Of a stretch of DNA of 64,000 bases, positions 49,891 to 59,433 are shown piece by piece; within the stretch, counting starts at the first letter, position 1, and each line of letters starts with the position of its first letter. The stretch covers positions 248,001 to 312,000 of the forward strand of contig NZ_AHMM02000015.1 in NCBI RefSeq assembly GCF_000243675.2. Reading direction: 5' to 3'. The notes below the pieces were generated by a model. That model was given only the letters and a program-made list of their open reading frames with translations. It made no database searches and had not been told where the DNA came from. The position numbers and the translations under genes were made by a program. The stretch comes from Leptospira inadai serovar Lyme str. 10 (lineage in GTDB: Bacteria > Spirochaetota > Leptospiria > Leptospirales > Leptospiraceae).

Positions 49891-50211
49891 TTAGTTTTTG
49901 CGAGGCTCACGACGTTTGTATCTTTCGATGATCGCAGACTCGAACGGAATTGTTCTAAGTTTAGGAACTTTTAACTTTACTTTTCCGGCTTTTGTTTCGA
50001 AGTTTCTATTATAAGATCCGGCTCGGGTATCTACTCGATCTGGATTTCTTTCATACTTCGAGGCTTGGCAGAGTTTATCTGCCTCCTCATCTAAAAGAGC
50101 ATTCAGCGTTTCTTCGACTGAACCTCTTACGAGTTCACTCAAGTCCTTCTTGAGTTGGGTCTCATCCACTTGGATTACTTTCAGGTGGCTTTTATCTTCT
50201 TCTGCCCTCAT
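49891..50211 (-). mobile_element. IS256-family transposase remnant (N-terminal part)
   Basis: 106 codons beginning at an ATG. The translated sequence (LSELVRGSVEETLNALLDEE, then GSYNRNFETKAGKVKLKVPK, then RYKRRE) matches the N-terminal quarter of mutator-type/IS256 transposases; the DDE catalytic domain is missing. It is cut at about 49909, where the reading frame runs into the cassette tail for a few codons. The DNA just upstream (GGTTAGGAGAGCCTTTC around 50260) may be the element's left end. Inactive. Confidence 0.8.
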
Positions 50212-50300
50212 GGGGGGTTCTCCTCTTCTTGAAATTTGTTTGCTTACAATCTCAATCGGTTAGGAGAGCCTTTCTTTTTATCTATAAATGTGCGAAATAT

Positions 50301-51311
50301 TTAGAACGTTATCTTTCCTTTGGTCAAGCTACGAACCATAGTCGAAAAGCTATAACAGAAAATACGGAATGAATCTAAGAAAGATAGAGGCCGAGAAGCT
50401 TCATATAACAAAGTATAAACTTCACTCGCGATAATGCTGCCTTCCGACCTATCTTGATTGCCTGGAGTTTTGAGTAACCTGTTCTCACCGTTCACAATAA
50501 TTACTCCGCCCGGATTAATACTCTTATCATTCGTTCGAATAAAATCCGAAAAGGAATAAGTTTTAAAATCCTTATACCTAATCGGAATCCCGCCTTCTTC
50601 ATCACCCCTAGTTGCAAAATAGCGAACTAGACCAAAATAATCTATCCAGGACGAATAAAGTCCAAATTTAAAATTCGATAAATCAAATTGTATCCTAAAT
50701 CCTGTATCTGCTATCAGTTCATTTGCAATCGTTATGGAGCAATTTTCAAATAAATATTTTCCATAACGGTTATAGGGATATAAAGTCTCCTTGATATTAT
50801 CAAGATTTAAATAGGAAATATACGAACATAAATATTTACTTCGCAAAATCATGTCAACGGGAGGTATACTAATTCCAGTAAAGTCCCAAGAATGAACAAA
50901 ATACGAATCATTGATTGTTCCCTTAATGGCCTTACCAATCCAACGCTCCGCTTCAGGGGACAGGCCCAACTCTCGATCACTTGAATTCAGGTCAATTAGA
51001 GAAATTGTTCGAATTTCTCTATTTAATTCTTTGGCAAATTCAGCTTCATTTCCCATTTTCAACACGAAAGCCATATTAAAGAATATGACGGACGGTTTAT
51101 ATCGCTTGATCTTTTCTGATAAAATTACTAAATTTTTACGAGAATCTCCTTTCTTAAAGTCCCGATTATTTTCGATTTCAATTATAGAAATATTCTCTTT
51201 TTGTAATTCTATCAATTTCAATCTTTCTTCTATATCAGAAAAACTATTTTTACATACAAAGAAAATACTGATAAAAACTATAAACGAAATTATTTTTAAT
51301 GAAAATTTCAT
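50301..51311 (-). CDS. CHASE2-like lipoprotein, candidate partner of the long protein
   Basis: 336 residues in visibly AT-rich DNA. The N-terminus is a hydrophobic signal that could be lipidated at Cys20. The remainder resembles a diverged CHASE2 extracellular domain: an early SIIEIENN strand, KPSVIFFNMAFVLKMG, then near the C-terminus PGGVIIVNGENRLLKTPG followed by SEVYTLLYEA, which occupy the places of the usual 'gK.V.iG...' and 'GV..ha' motifs. There is no kinase or cyclase domain after it. It starts 30 bp downstream of the long gene on the same strand, the position of an immunity gene in polymorphic toxin loci. Function unproven. Confidence 0.65.
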   Translation of the reverse strand: MKFSLKIISFIVFISIFFVCKNSFSDIEERLKLIELQKENISIIEIENNRDFKKGDSRKNLVILSEKIKRYKPSVIFFNMAFVLKMGNEAEFAKELNREIRTISLIDLNSSDRELGLSPEAERWIGKAIKGTINDSYFVHSWDFTGISIPPVDMILRSKYLCSYISYLNLDNIKETLYPYNRYGKYLFENCSITIANELIADTGFRIQFDLSNFKFGLYSSWIDYFGLVRYFATRGDEEGGIPIRYKDFKTYSFSDFIRTNDKSINPGGVIIVNGENRLLKTPGNQDRSEGSIIASEVYTLLYEASRPLSFLDSFRIFCYSFSTMVRSLTKGKITF

Positions 51312-51341
51312 AGCGTTATAAAACAGTAAGCTCTATTAATT

Positions 51342-54300
51342 TTACCGAGGCTTGTCTACGCCACTCGGTGGTTGCATTTTTCCTGGTTTATTTTTATTAT
51401 TATCATTCGGAAGACGAATAATTGGATCTAGATTTATTTTACTATTTGGCTTGGTCCATTCCGTAGGAATTTGGTTACTATCAACTTTTTTACCCTTCGG
51501 AATTATTAACGACCCGCCATCACGAAGAATGATTTCTCCTGACCTCTTAGAACCTTCTGTTGTAATTATGATATGCCCATTCTTATCAGCGTACCATTTT
51601 ATGCCCTCCAGTCCTTGACCTTTTACATAAAATTCTGTACCAGGAATATGAAGTAGTTCATTCTCCCCGATAGGCTGCGGTGCCATTTTGTTAAGCGATC
51701 CATCTATTGGCTTTCCACTTTCTTGTGAAGTAATAACTTGCCCGAGCTCTTTAACTTTTGCGCCAGGATTATTTCTCAAATATTCATCGATCTTCCCATT
51801 CGAGTAATCATTCGCAATCGGTTTTCCTTTATCGTTCCCACCCGTTAAAACAATCGGTAGGGATTCGGAGTTACCAACATTTTGTGGCTCTGCAAATGTT
51901 GCTCCGTCCAAGGCACCGATAATAAAGGAATCAAGAGGTGTAGAGCCTTCCGGTCCTGTACGAGAATTGTCCTCAGATGTCGCAGCCCCCTCGCTCCGCC
52001 TCCTACCACGAACGGCTCCTGCCACCGCAGCTCCAGCAAGTAACAAGCTATTCGGATCTACACCCAAGCCATCCCTGGTAGCTGTAGACTCGGAAAGTAC
52101 ATGCTCCTCTTCCTTCGTCCGAGTCGCCTCATAACCGGCTCCTAACACATTCGTCGCATTCTGCTGGTCCGGAGTCACTGGCCAAGAACTCGGATCATAC
52201 GGACTAGCCTCATTCGAAGTACCACTCGTCCGCTCATTCTGCCTCGTCTCAGGAATATACTGATCTCCTCCGGCCATCGCCTGGTTCTGGTTCACATCCG
52301 CATAAAAGTTATTGTTAAACGTAACATTACCGAACCTACTAGGATCATTCAGATTCCCGGTCACCGACACTGCCGTTGCATTATAATCCGTCACACTGAT
52401 CGTCGTATCCCCATTCTCCGAGATCGTAACCGAACCTCCCAGTTGCGTCTCTTCTTCCGTTCTCTGATACGTCAAGCTCGGACCCTGGTGTTGCCCCACA
52501 TTCACCATTACTCCGTTCGGATTGCCTCCCGTCATGTTGATGCTACCACTGAATCCGCTTGCCGGATCATACTTTAAATTACCAGCTTTCGTGCCTATAT
52601 TAAACGAAGTCGTACCGTGTTGGGAAAAATTGGCTCCTACGTTCAACGTCGATGGACCCACGCTTACACCGCCTCCAAATCCGCCCTCGTCGCTATACGA
52701 TACGTTTACATTCAACCCGTAGGGGTTCATATACGCGCTACCCATTCCGCTAATCGCTCCGGTCACAGCTCCCTTCAGTCCTCCGTTCTCGTAGCCCTGC
52801 GCTCCTTGTAGGATCGCTTTGGTTAACGCTACTTGGCTTTTGCTCAATATCTGCGTACTCGCATTGGCTCCCGACTCTACAGTACCCGCCGCAGTTTGGG
52901 CCCCATCGCTTGCAGTCGTTGTCGCGGAATCGCTAACCAAGGCTCGGGCGCTATTCGCAATCCCCCTTGCACCGTTCGCGATCGAGCTACCCACGTCCGA
53001 TACAAATTCAGAAGCCGAGTTATACGCGCTACTCGCTAAATCCGAAAGGGAGCTGTCCGCTAAATTACTGACCGTCGTCATCGTGCTATTCGCAAAATTT
53101 CCGATACTGCTCATTGCATTTCTCGTAAAATTCGAAATCGCATTTCCGGCGGTCTCAAACATGCTGGAAGAGGCCGCTTCTGCACCTGATGTCGCAGCTC
53201 CCTCGGCCAACGTTTCCGCTCCTATTTCAGCCGCAGTTCCGGCTGCTTCCGCCGTTAACGCTCCTTCGGTTGCCGCCGCTCCGACTGGACCCGTAAATAG
53301 AGTCGCTACGATTCCACCGATGATCGTCGCACCCATTACGAATTCTTTTTGTAATGCCTGCGATTTCGCTTTTTTGGCAGCCTGCTTTCCTTTATACCAT
53401 TGTAGCAATTGGCTCGCCACATCCGGAGACAATCCGGTCATCGAAGCCAATACCTGGGATTCCGCCTGGTTGACCATGCTCTGTAATTGGCTTTTGACCC
53501 AACCGCTGGTGCTCATTCCTCCAAGCAGAACATTCTTCGCAAAATCCTCCATTAGAGATACGGTAGAAGCCCTACTTTGTGCATTTTGCTGGGCCGCTGT
53601 TAATTCCTCGGAATCTTTTTTATCTACCGCTGCCATACCTTCCATCATTCCGTTCACAAGTTTATTCAGGTTATCTTGGTTTTCGAAACGATTCAGATTC
53701 GTTAGAGCGGTATTTGCAAACTGATTCACTGCGTTGGAATCAAACAGATTTACTGCAGGCTGTAAAGTGCCGCTCCCATTCAAGGACGCAGCAAGTAGCG
53801 AATTTTGCCGGGGAACTCCAGTATGACCATCGGTAACGGTTTGATCCGAGTTATTTGCAGCCGGAGGAGAAACGTTCTTAGAAGTCGCTCCAAAGGCAAT
53901 CATTCCAGGTGCTTGGATCGTAAACGTTTCCGCCTTGGTATCATAATTATAATTATTCGCGTCGGTGGCATCTCCTTTACCCGAATACGTCGCATTACCG
54001 GTATGCACATTTCTCGTCACAAGCACGGAACCGTTGGACTGAACGGTCACGTCCGTATACTCATGAGTCGTATAGGAGCTACAAGCTGCATTCGATAAAT
54101 CCGCGCCGCAAGTGGACGCGATAAAACTTTGAAGCGTGAGATTATTTCCTTTCGCATCCGTCCGAATATTCCCGTTCGAATCGGTGATATAGACGATCCC
54201 GTTTTTACCCGTTACGGTAGAATCTCCATACGCTTGGAGTAGTTCTCCTTCTCCCTTATCGGTAAACGTCATCTGCTTAGATAAGGAATCGGCAAAGTTC

Positions 54301-56363
54301 TGGATAAAACCGGACCTTGCATTCAAAAGGGAATTATTGACCGCACTCAAGAGGGAGAAGTTCTGAGTTGCGGTAAGTCCTTGGTTGATATTATTATAAA
54401 TGTTTTGCAGGTTAGACGTATCCGGAAGATTCGTTTGCGCGCTCGCAGTCGTCTGAGAAACAAGGCTCGCAATTTGCGCGCTAAAATTCTGAGCCACATT
54501 GCTTGCATTCGTGTTGGGAGCTACGACCGGAATCGTATTGAATAGATTCGCCAGAGAAGAATTAAATCCTGTACCGTCCCCGTTCGCTTCCGACTTGGAC
54601 AGCGTGATGCTCGCCTGCGCGAATTGGCTGACGGCTTGTTTCTGTAAATCCTCCATTTGCATCATCCAAGCGGCTTGCTCCGACTGGAGTTTGGCGACTC
54701 CGGATTGATAATTCGCCTGGGCGGTCGCTAATTCCTGTGTTTTCTGAGCCTGGAAAGCCGCATATTGGGATTGGTACTGAGAGGTTTGAATCTCCCAATT
54801 GGAGATGGCCGGAAGGATCGTATTCGTGAAATTTGCGGAGAATCCGGTCAACTGAGTCTTTAAGGAATTCCAGTTATTAGCGCTGATCGCAGCATTCGGA
54901 TCGTAAGTATTATAATAGAGAATTACGCTGATTTGATCGGCTTGATAATAATTCGTTACTGGATTACCATTGCTGTCAACGGTATCGTCCGCGTAAGTAG
55001 TAAAGCCGGAACCTACATGTGCATAGACTGGATCGCCTACATCCCCAATATTGCAACCTGCCTTTATACCCCAAGCATCAAAACAATAATGTTCAACATT
55101 GGATCCTGGAAAAAAATATGACCAAATAGCATAATTATCTGCTGCGACAATGCTACTCACCTGGAGATCTCCAGTAAGTCCCATCAATGCCAAGCCATTC
55201 GCCTTTGCTATGTTTAACCAGTTCATAAATTGAGCCTGAGATATGGCCCCATCGTTGTACGCCTTAATTTCATAGGCAACGCTAGTAAGATTATATCCTC
55301 CTGGATTTCCTGCATTATAATCGTTTACGAGCAACAACGGTCCCCCGCCGTTATACCGAATCGGTGTAGTCGAATATTCCAAGTTCGTATAATAGGTAAC
55401 ATTATTCGTCGCCATCTGTTGTTCGGATTTCAAGAAACTGCTCAGGTCCCCCGCAATCGTACTCAAGGGTAGATTTTGGTTGATATCGGTTTGGATTTGA
55501 TTCAGGAACGTCTGCAAAGTCTGGCCATCTGCGGTCAGAGTCGTTTTCTTGGTCGGGTCTGTCGGATCATGGTTCCAAAATAGATCTTCTGAGTTTAAAT
55601 ACGACTGTACACTATTCACCTCGGTCTGGATTCCCTTGATCACTAGCTGCTTATAGGAATTAATCTGCTGTAGATTCGCCTGAAACTGCGCGTCCGTTTG
55701 ATTCAACTGGTTCACCAGGGCTTGGTAATTATTCTGCATATCCTGTAAGGATTTTGTGTACTGGGAGATCCCGTCCTGTAAATTCGTATCGTACGTTTTC
55801 TGCCATTCGCTCTGTACATAACCCATGACCTGGCTTGACTGAGTCGGGGTATTCGTCTTTGAGTTTAACGTTTGATTGAGTTGGTTCTGAAAATTTGCCT
55901 GGTCCTGCGCAGTAACTTGGTAGTTCGCACCCAATAAAGATTGCAAAAAAGCGTCTCTCTCCGCATAGATCTGAACATCCGCGGCAGCGACCCAGGTATT
56001 TAAGGAAGTCTGTTCCTGGGATTGAAGAGCTTTGTACAGGTAATCTTGGTATTCCTGAACGGTGGTAAAACCGTCGGAAGTAGTGACCGAGGAAACATAG
56101 GACAGGATCGCCTGGTCTACCGTATTTTCCCAGTTTGTCTTATAATATTGCACATTATTTAATACGTAATTCGACCAAGCAGCCTCGTCCTGTAGATGAC
56201 CCGCGCTCGAATACATGGTTTGCAGACTGTTCGGATTAAAAGCCGGTGCGTTCAACTGCGGAGGGGTCAGCGGTTGCGGGTAAATTCGATCCGAGAATAC
56301 GCAGAGTCCTAGGGTAGCAATGCTAATCTTATAAAAGTAATTCAGGGATTTACCGGCAACCAT
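51342..56363 (-). CDS. Very large secreted protein (Lepto_longest type) with exchangeable tip
   Basis: 1673 residues from the ATG at 56363, which follows GGGGGAAG by 7 nt and starts a good signal peptide; an upstream start at 56405 would give 1687. Order: signal sequence; Q/N/T-rich coiled-coil region (to about 720); beta-rich middle with a Cys-containing segment; a small helical domain ending KGKQAAKKAK; a glycine/alanine-rich hydrophobic segment (TIIGGIVATLFTGPVGAAA) that could enter membranes; an S/A-rich linker; the header (about 1172-1434, beta-rich, glycine repeats) ending DGLGVDPN; and a 239-residue tip starting LLLAGAAVAGAVRG. The tip has no motif I know. The same header with another tip lies at 47543-48961. 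Long antisense ORFs over this gene are shadows. Confidence 0.85.
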   Translation of the reverse strand: MVAGKSLNYFYKISIATLGLCVFSDRIYPQPLTPPQLNAPAFNPNSLQTMYSSAGHLQDEAAWSNYVLNNVQYYKTNWENTVDQAILSYVSSVTTSDGFTTVQEYQDYLYKALQSQEQTSLNTWVAAADVQIYAERDAFLQSLLGANYQVTAQDQANFQNQLNQTLNSKTNTPTQSSQVMGYVQSEWQKTYDTNLQDGISQYTKSLQDMQNNYQALVNQLNQTDAQFQANLQQINSYKQLVIKGIQTEVNSVQSYLNSEDLFWNHDPTDPTKKTTLTADGQTLQTFLNQIQTDINQNLPLSTIAGDLSSFLKSEQQMATNNVTYYTNLEYSTTPIRYNGGGPLLLVNDYNAGNPGGYNLTSVAYEIKAYNDGAISQAQFMNWLNIAKANGLALMGLTGDLQVSSIVAADNYAIWSYFFPGSNVEHYCFDAWGIKAGCNIGDVGDPVYAHVGSGFTTYADDTVDSNGNPVTNYYQADQISVILYYNTYDPNAAISANNWNSLKTQLTGFSANFTNTILPAISNWEIQTSQYQSQYAAFQAQKTQELATAQANYQSGVAKLQSEQAAWMMQMEDLQKQAVSQFAQASITLSKSEANGDGTGFNSSLANLFNTIPVVAPNTNASNVAQNFSAQIASLVSQTTASAQTNLPDTSNLQNIYNNINQGLTATQNFSLLSAVNNSLLNARSGFIQNFADSLSKQMTFTDKGEGELLQAYGDSTVTGKNGIVYITDSNGNIRTDAKGNNLTLQSFIASTCGADLSNAACSSYTTHEYTDVTVQSNGSVLVTRNVHTGNATYSGKGDATDANNYNYDTKAETFTIQAPGMIAFGATSKNVSPPAANNSDQTVTDGHTGVPRQNSLLAASLNGSGTLQPAVNLFDSNAVNQFANTALTNLNRFENQDNLNKLVNGMMEGMAAVDKKDSEELTAAQQNAQSRASTVSLMEDFAKNVLLGGMSTSGWVKSQLQSMVNQAESQVLASMTGLSPDVASQLLQWYKGKQAAKKAKSQALQKEFVMGATIIGGIVATLFTGPVGAAATEGALTAEAAGTAAEIGAETLAEGAATSGAEAASSSMFETAGNAISNFTRNAMSSIGNFANSTMTTVSNLADSSLSDLASSAYNSASEFVSDVGSSIANGARGIANSARALVSDSATTTASDGAQTAAGTVESGANASTQILSKSQVALTKAILQGAQGYENGGLKGAVTGAISGMGSAYMNPYGLNVNVSYSDEGGFGGGVSVGPSTLNVGANFSQHGTTSFNIGTKAGNLKYDPASGFSGSINMTGGNPNGVMVNVGQHQGPSLTYQRTEEETQLGGSVTISENGDTTISVTDYNATAVSVTGNLNDPSRFGNVTFNNNFYADVNQNQAMAGGDQYIPETRQNERTSGTSNEASPYDPSSWPVTPDQQNATNVLGAGYEATRTKEEEHVLSESTATRDGLGVDPNSLLLAGAAVAGAVRGRRRSEGAATSEDNSRTGPEGSTPLDSFIIGALDGATFAEPQNVGNSESLPIVLTGGNDKGKPIANDYSNGKIDEYLRNNPGAKVKELGQVITSQESGKPIDGSLNKMAPQPIGENELLHIPGTEFYVKGQGLEGIKWYADKNGHIIITTEGSKRSGEIILRDGGSLIIPKGKKVDSNQIPTEWTKPNSKINLDPIIRLPNDNNKNKPGKMQPPSGVDKPR
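52052..52850 (-). repeat. Header region shared between long gene and cassettes
   Basis: About 800 bp, starting on the minus strand at GCAAAAGCCAAGTAGC and ending at GGTGTAGATCCGAAT, that is nearly identical to 48152-48950. Identity stops sharply on both sides: upstream the long gene reads into its linker while the cassette reads a start codon; downstream the two tips are unrelated. This is the substrate a RecA-dependent tip exchange would need. Confidence 0.85.
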
Positions 56364-56652
56364 ACAAAAACTTCCCCCACTTTGGTAGCTACTGATAAGC
56401 GACAAGATACCTGGTTTTTCAGAAAAACATCAGAAAAATGTCGAAATCTGTAAAAAGAATTTTCAAATTGATAATTACACCAAGGGTGCCTTTCTTCAAA
56501 ATCAAAATCAAATACTTTTTGGCCTTCTTTTTGACATAAAACCGAGAATGGGTCGATTTGGTTTTCCAAACTGTAAATTTGAATCTTAAATTAATAATTT
56601 ACCAGAAATCTTTCTATCCTTCTCGATTCGATAAATAATATATCCAAACTCG

Positions 56653-58533
56653 ATGCTAAAGTTTTTAAAGGCAAAAGATTTTATTTGGGTCCCGGTAGGA
56701 ATTTTCCTTTTATCTCTTGCCGTGCCGGTTTTATACATATTGCACGGGAACTCCGTCTGCTCCATCTCTCCGACAGGACTCCATCAGTCAGGAGATTCTT
56801 ATTTTATATTAGAACAAAATTTTGCTGGCTGCTTCAGTAAGGGCGTGGAAAAGAAATTTCATTTTACGATCGCTAACGCGACGGAGCAGGAAAATCATTT
56901 AGAAATTTATGAAAACTTAAAAAAACTTGGAGATTGGCCCATCAAAAAAGGAATCAGCAATATCGATTTAATTTCCGATCGAAGTACTATAAATTTAAGT
57001 TTTAAACTTAAGATCCCGCCGCAGGCGCAGAATCACTTATTTCTGTTTCAAAAAAAGACGATCGAATTTAAAACATTTTATCGTCTCACGATCGTACTAC
57101 TAGTTATTTCCCTCTTAATCTTAATTCTTAAATTTCCACTCTTAATTAAAAGCAAACTTAAATATTATACTCTGATGTGGATACTCAGCTTTTCCATATA
57201 TTTCATGCTGTTTTCCCATTCTCCGATTTCTTTAATTGGAGATGAACCTCATTACCTGATTGTTGCAGAATCCATAATAGAGAATCATGATTTAAGTATG
57301 AAAAATCAGTATGATACAACTAAGCCTTCTCTACTCTTTCGCGATTTTGACCATCATACATTATCAATCAATGGAGTTGAACGTCCGGCCCACTATCCTT
57401 TTCTTGCACTCTATCTCGCACCGGCATTCTTGAACCAGAATGGGAGAATTCACGCTGATCCCGTATTAGCCGGGAAGTGTCTAATGATACTGATATCAAC
57501 TACCCTAAGCGCCTTTCTACTCTTTACTTTCATCAATCGGCCAATAACCCCGATCAAATATTTATTCACGCCATTAATTGTCTTCGGAATGCCTATCCTC
57601 GCCTATTCAAATCAAATTTATCCCGAAGTGATGATTTCGTTTTTTTTATATATTTCCTATTTCCTCTTAACCAAAAGCAGATACTCGAAGCTATGGAATT
57701 ACCTTCCGATTATTTTTATAATTTTCCCTTTTATCCATATTAAATTTTTAGCAATATCATGTATCCTCGTTGTATATTGGGCGTGGAAACTTCGAAAAAA
57801 AGGTAAACTTATTTATTCAGGCCTAGCTATTTATTCTTTGGGAATACTGCTCTTCTTTTACTATAATTATTTTATATACGGAAAAATATCTCCCTATACT
57901 GAACGGGATATTTTTTTAGAAAATATAATAAAAAGATACCTTGGATATCTATTCGATGTAGATCGAGGTCTCTTTGCATTAAACCCATTACTCTTTTTTG
58001 CCTTTATTCAGCTGACTATCCTTTTTCGAAGAAATAAAATTGAATTTCTCTTGACCTTATCATTGATAGTTTTTGGACATATACCCAATTTACTTCATTC
58101 GATATTTTGGTTAGGATCCTGCCCATTCGGACGATATTGGATAGCGATCTACCCTCTGATGTCCTTCCTTTCCCTCTTAGGCATCCGCGATACGATCCGA
58201 TTCTTCCAGAATTCTCCGGATGTATTGGTAAAATATCTAAAAATTTCCGTCTTTGCAATTTCCTCAATGCTTCTGCTTATAACGACGTTACAAATCATAG
58301 GTTATATTTCTTCGCCCGAAAACTATTATACGCATTTCGAGAAAAATATGGTAATGCCGACATTCATCGAAAAATACACGCCTCTAAATATTCGCTTTTT
58401 ATTTTATTCTTACTTTATTGAAAGTACGTTATTCCATGTGATATTTTGGTTTGTCATTTTGATATTTTTTATATTTTTAGGGATTAGAATATCGACGCAT
58501 AAGAGGGAACCCACCCGAAACGGAAAAATATGA
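56653..58533 (+). CDS. Polytopic membrane protein, GT-C glycosyltransferase-like
   Basis: 626 residues with some 11-12 membrane helices in AT-rich DNA. An N-terminal helix is followed by a ~130-residue outer domain, then the helix bundle with GDEPHYLIVAESIIENHD, where the acidic GDEPHY lies after a helix, as in the first luminal loop of ArnT/PMT-type GT-C enzymes. It also has a FHYNYFIYGK-like segment (FFYYNYFIYGK). A lipid-linked sugar transferase is the best guess but not proven. It diverges from the long secreted protein's gene, 290 bp apart. Confidence 0.7.
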   Translation: MLKFLKAKDFIWVPVGIFLLSLAVPVLYILHGNSVCSISPTGLHQSGDSYFILEQNFAGCFSKGVEKKFHFTIANATEQENHLEIYENLKKLGDWPIKKGISNIDLISDRSTINLSFKLKIPPQAQNHLFLFQKKTIEFKTFYRLTIVLLVISLLILILKFPLLIKSKLKYYTLMWILSFSIYFMLFSHSPISLIGDEPHYLIVAESIIENHDLSMKNQYDTTKPSLLFRDFDHHTLSINGVERPAHYPFLALYLAPAFLNQNGRIHADPVLAGKCLMILISTTLSAFLLFTFINRPITPIKYLFTPLIVFGMPILAYSNQIYPEVMISFFLYISYFLLTKSRYSKLWNYLPIIFIIFPFIHIKFLAISCILVVYWAWKLRKKGKLIYSGLAIYSLGILLFFYYNYFIYGKISPYTERDIFLENIIKRYLGYLFDVDRGLFALNPLLFFAFIQLTILFRRNKIEFLLTLSLIVFGHIPNLLHSIFWLGSCPFGRYWIAIYPLMSFLSLLGIRDTIRFFQNSPDVLVKYLKISVFAISSMLLLITTLQIIGYISSPENYYTHFEKNMVMPTFIEKYTPLNIRFLFYSYFIESTLFHVIFWFVILIFFIFLGIRISTHKREPTRNGKI

Positions 58534-58672
58534 ATTGATCGGGCAAACCTCTTCTCGCTGGTCCTCCACCTGGGGATTATATTTAGGAAAGAATCCTTAA
58601 CGAGGAAAGTTTTCGCAAGCGATCAACGTCGATTCCGATGACGATGCGCACTTTTGTCGAAATCGATTTGAA

Positions 58673-59299
58673 TCAAAAATCTCCGTCGGGACGGGAGAGA
58701 GCTTCGATTTTTTTTCTATAGATCTCCCGCCTCGTTTTAAACGAATCTCCTTTATAAATTTCGGAAAGTCTAATATACGCCAAAGCCACCTTTGCCGACG
58801 ATGCTTTTAACTGAGTATAGGCTAATATAGCCGTCTGGAGATCCCCGGCTTCTTCGGAAATCCTGCCCTTAATGTAGAGTACGTCCAAATTTTCGGAATC
58901 CCGCTTTAAGTAATCCTGAATGTTATTTTTCAATGCGGTCTTGTCCTTTTGCTGAGCGAATTGGCATTTTATCAACCAAAGCAAAGGGCTTAAATTTTCG
59001 GGAAAAAGTTCCCGCGCCTCCATAAAGTATTTCTCGGCTTCCTTGAAGTCTCTATTGAAGTAATGAATTTTTCCGATAAAAAGAGCGGTGTCCTGGTAGG
59101 AAGGATCGCTCTCGTAAATTCTTCGGAAGGTTCTCTCCGCCTCGGCTCTATTATTTAGTTCGTAATATTTATACGCCTCTAGATAAAGTTTCTTCTTTTC
59201 CGTTTCGTCTAACCCGCCGCAAGAAAATGAATTACAATATATGAGAATTATAATTGCGAATCTTAGGAAAAACGTTCTTATTTCGTCCATGAATTTCAA
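58673..59299 (-). CDS. TPR-repeat lipoprotein (copy 2)
   Basis: 208 residues with a lipoprotein signal ending NSFSC (Cys27) and tetratricopeptide helices over the rest. It is clearly paralogous to the protein at 46630-45974: same length, same TPR register, same DTALxxGKIxYxxxDF and SENLDVLYIKG-type segments. It diverges from a Yip1-family gene 134 bp away, the same partner as in the other copy but in another arrangement. Likely role: a periplasmic scaffold. Confidence 0.85.
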   Translation of the reverse strand: MKFMDEIRTFFLRFAIIILIYCNSFSCGGLDETEKKKLYLEAYKYYELNNRAEAERTFRRIYESDPSYQDTALFIGKIHYFNRDFKEAEKYFMEARELFPENLSPLLWLIKCQFAQQKDKTALKNNIQDYLKRDSENLDVLYIKGRISEEAGDLQTAILAYTQLKASSAKVALAYIRLSEIYKGDSFKTRREIYRKKIEALSRPDGDF

Positions 59300-59433
59300 A
59301 ACCGCCTAATAGATAAATCGATCAATTCGTATAATAAACATTCCGGTCAAATTAAAATCGCGCCTTTCCGTTGTTAATTTCTTGACCACCCGATCCGAAA
59401 CCGTTTAGGCTAATAAAACAGGAATCGCAAAAA

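Noticed and set aside
52819..53724. 301-codon plus-strand ORF opposite the long gene
   Set aside because: It is an antisense shadow of the alanine/serine-rich linker and glycine zipper of the minus-strand gene; it has no ribosome site and its amino-acid make-up mirrors the other strand.
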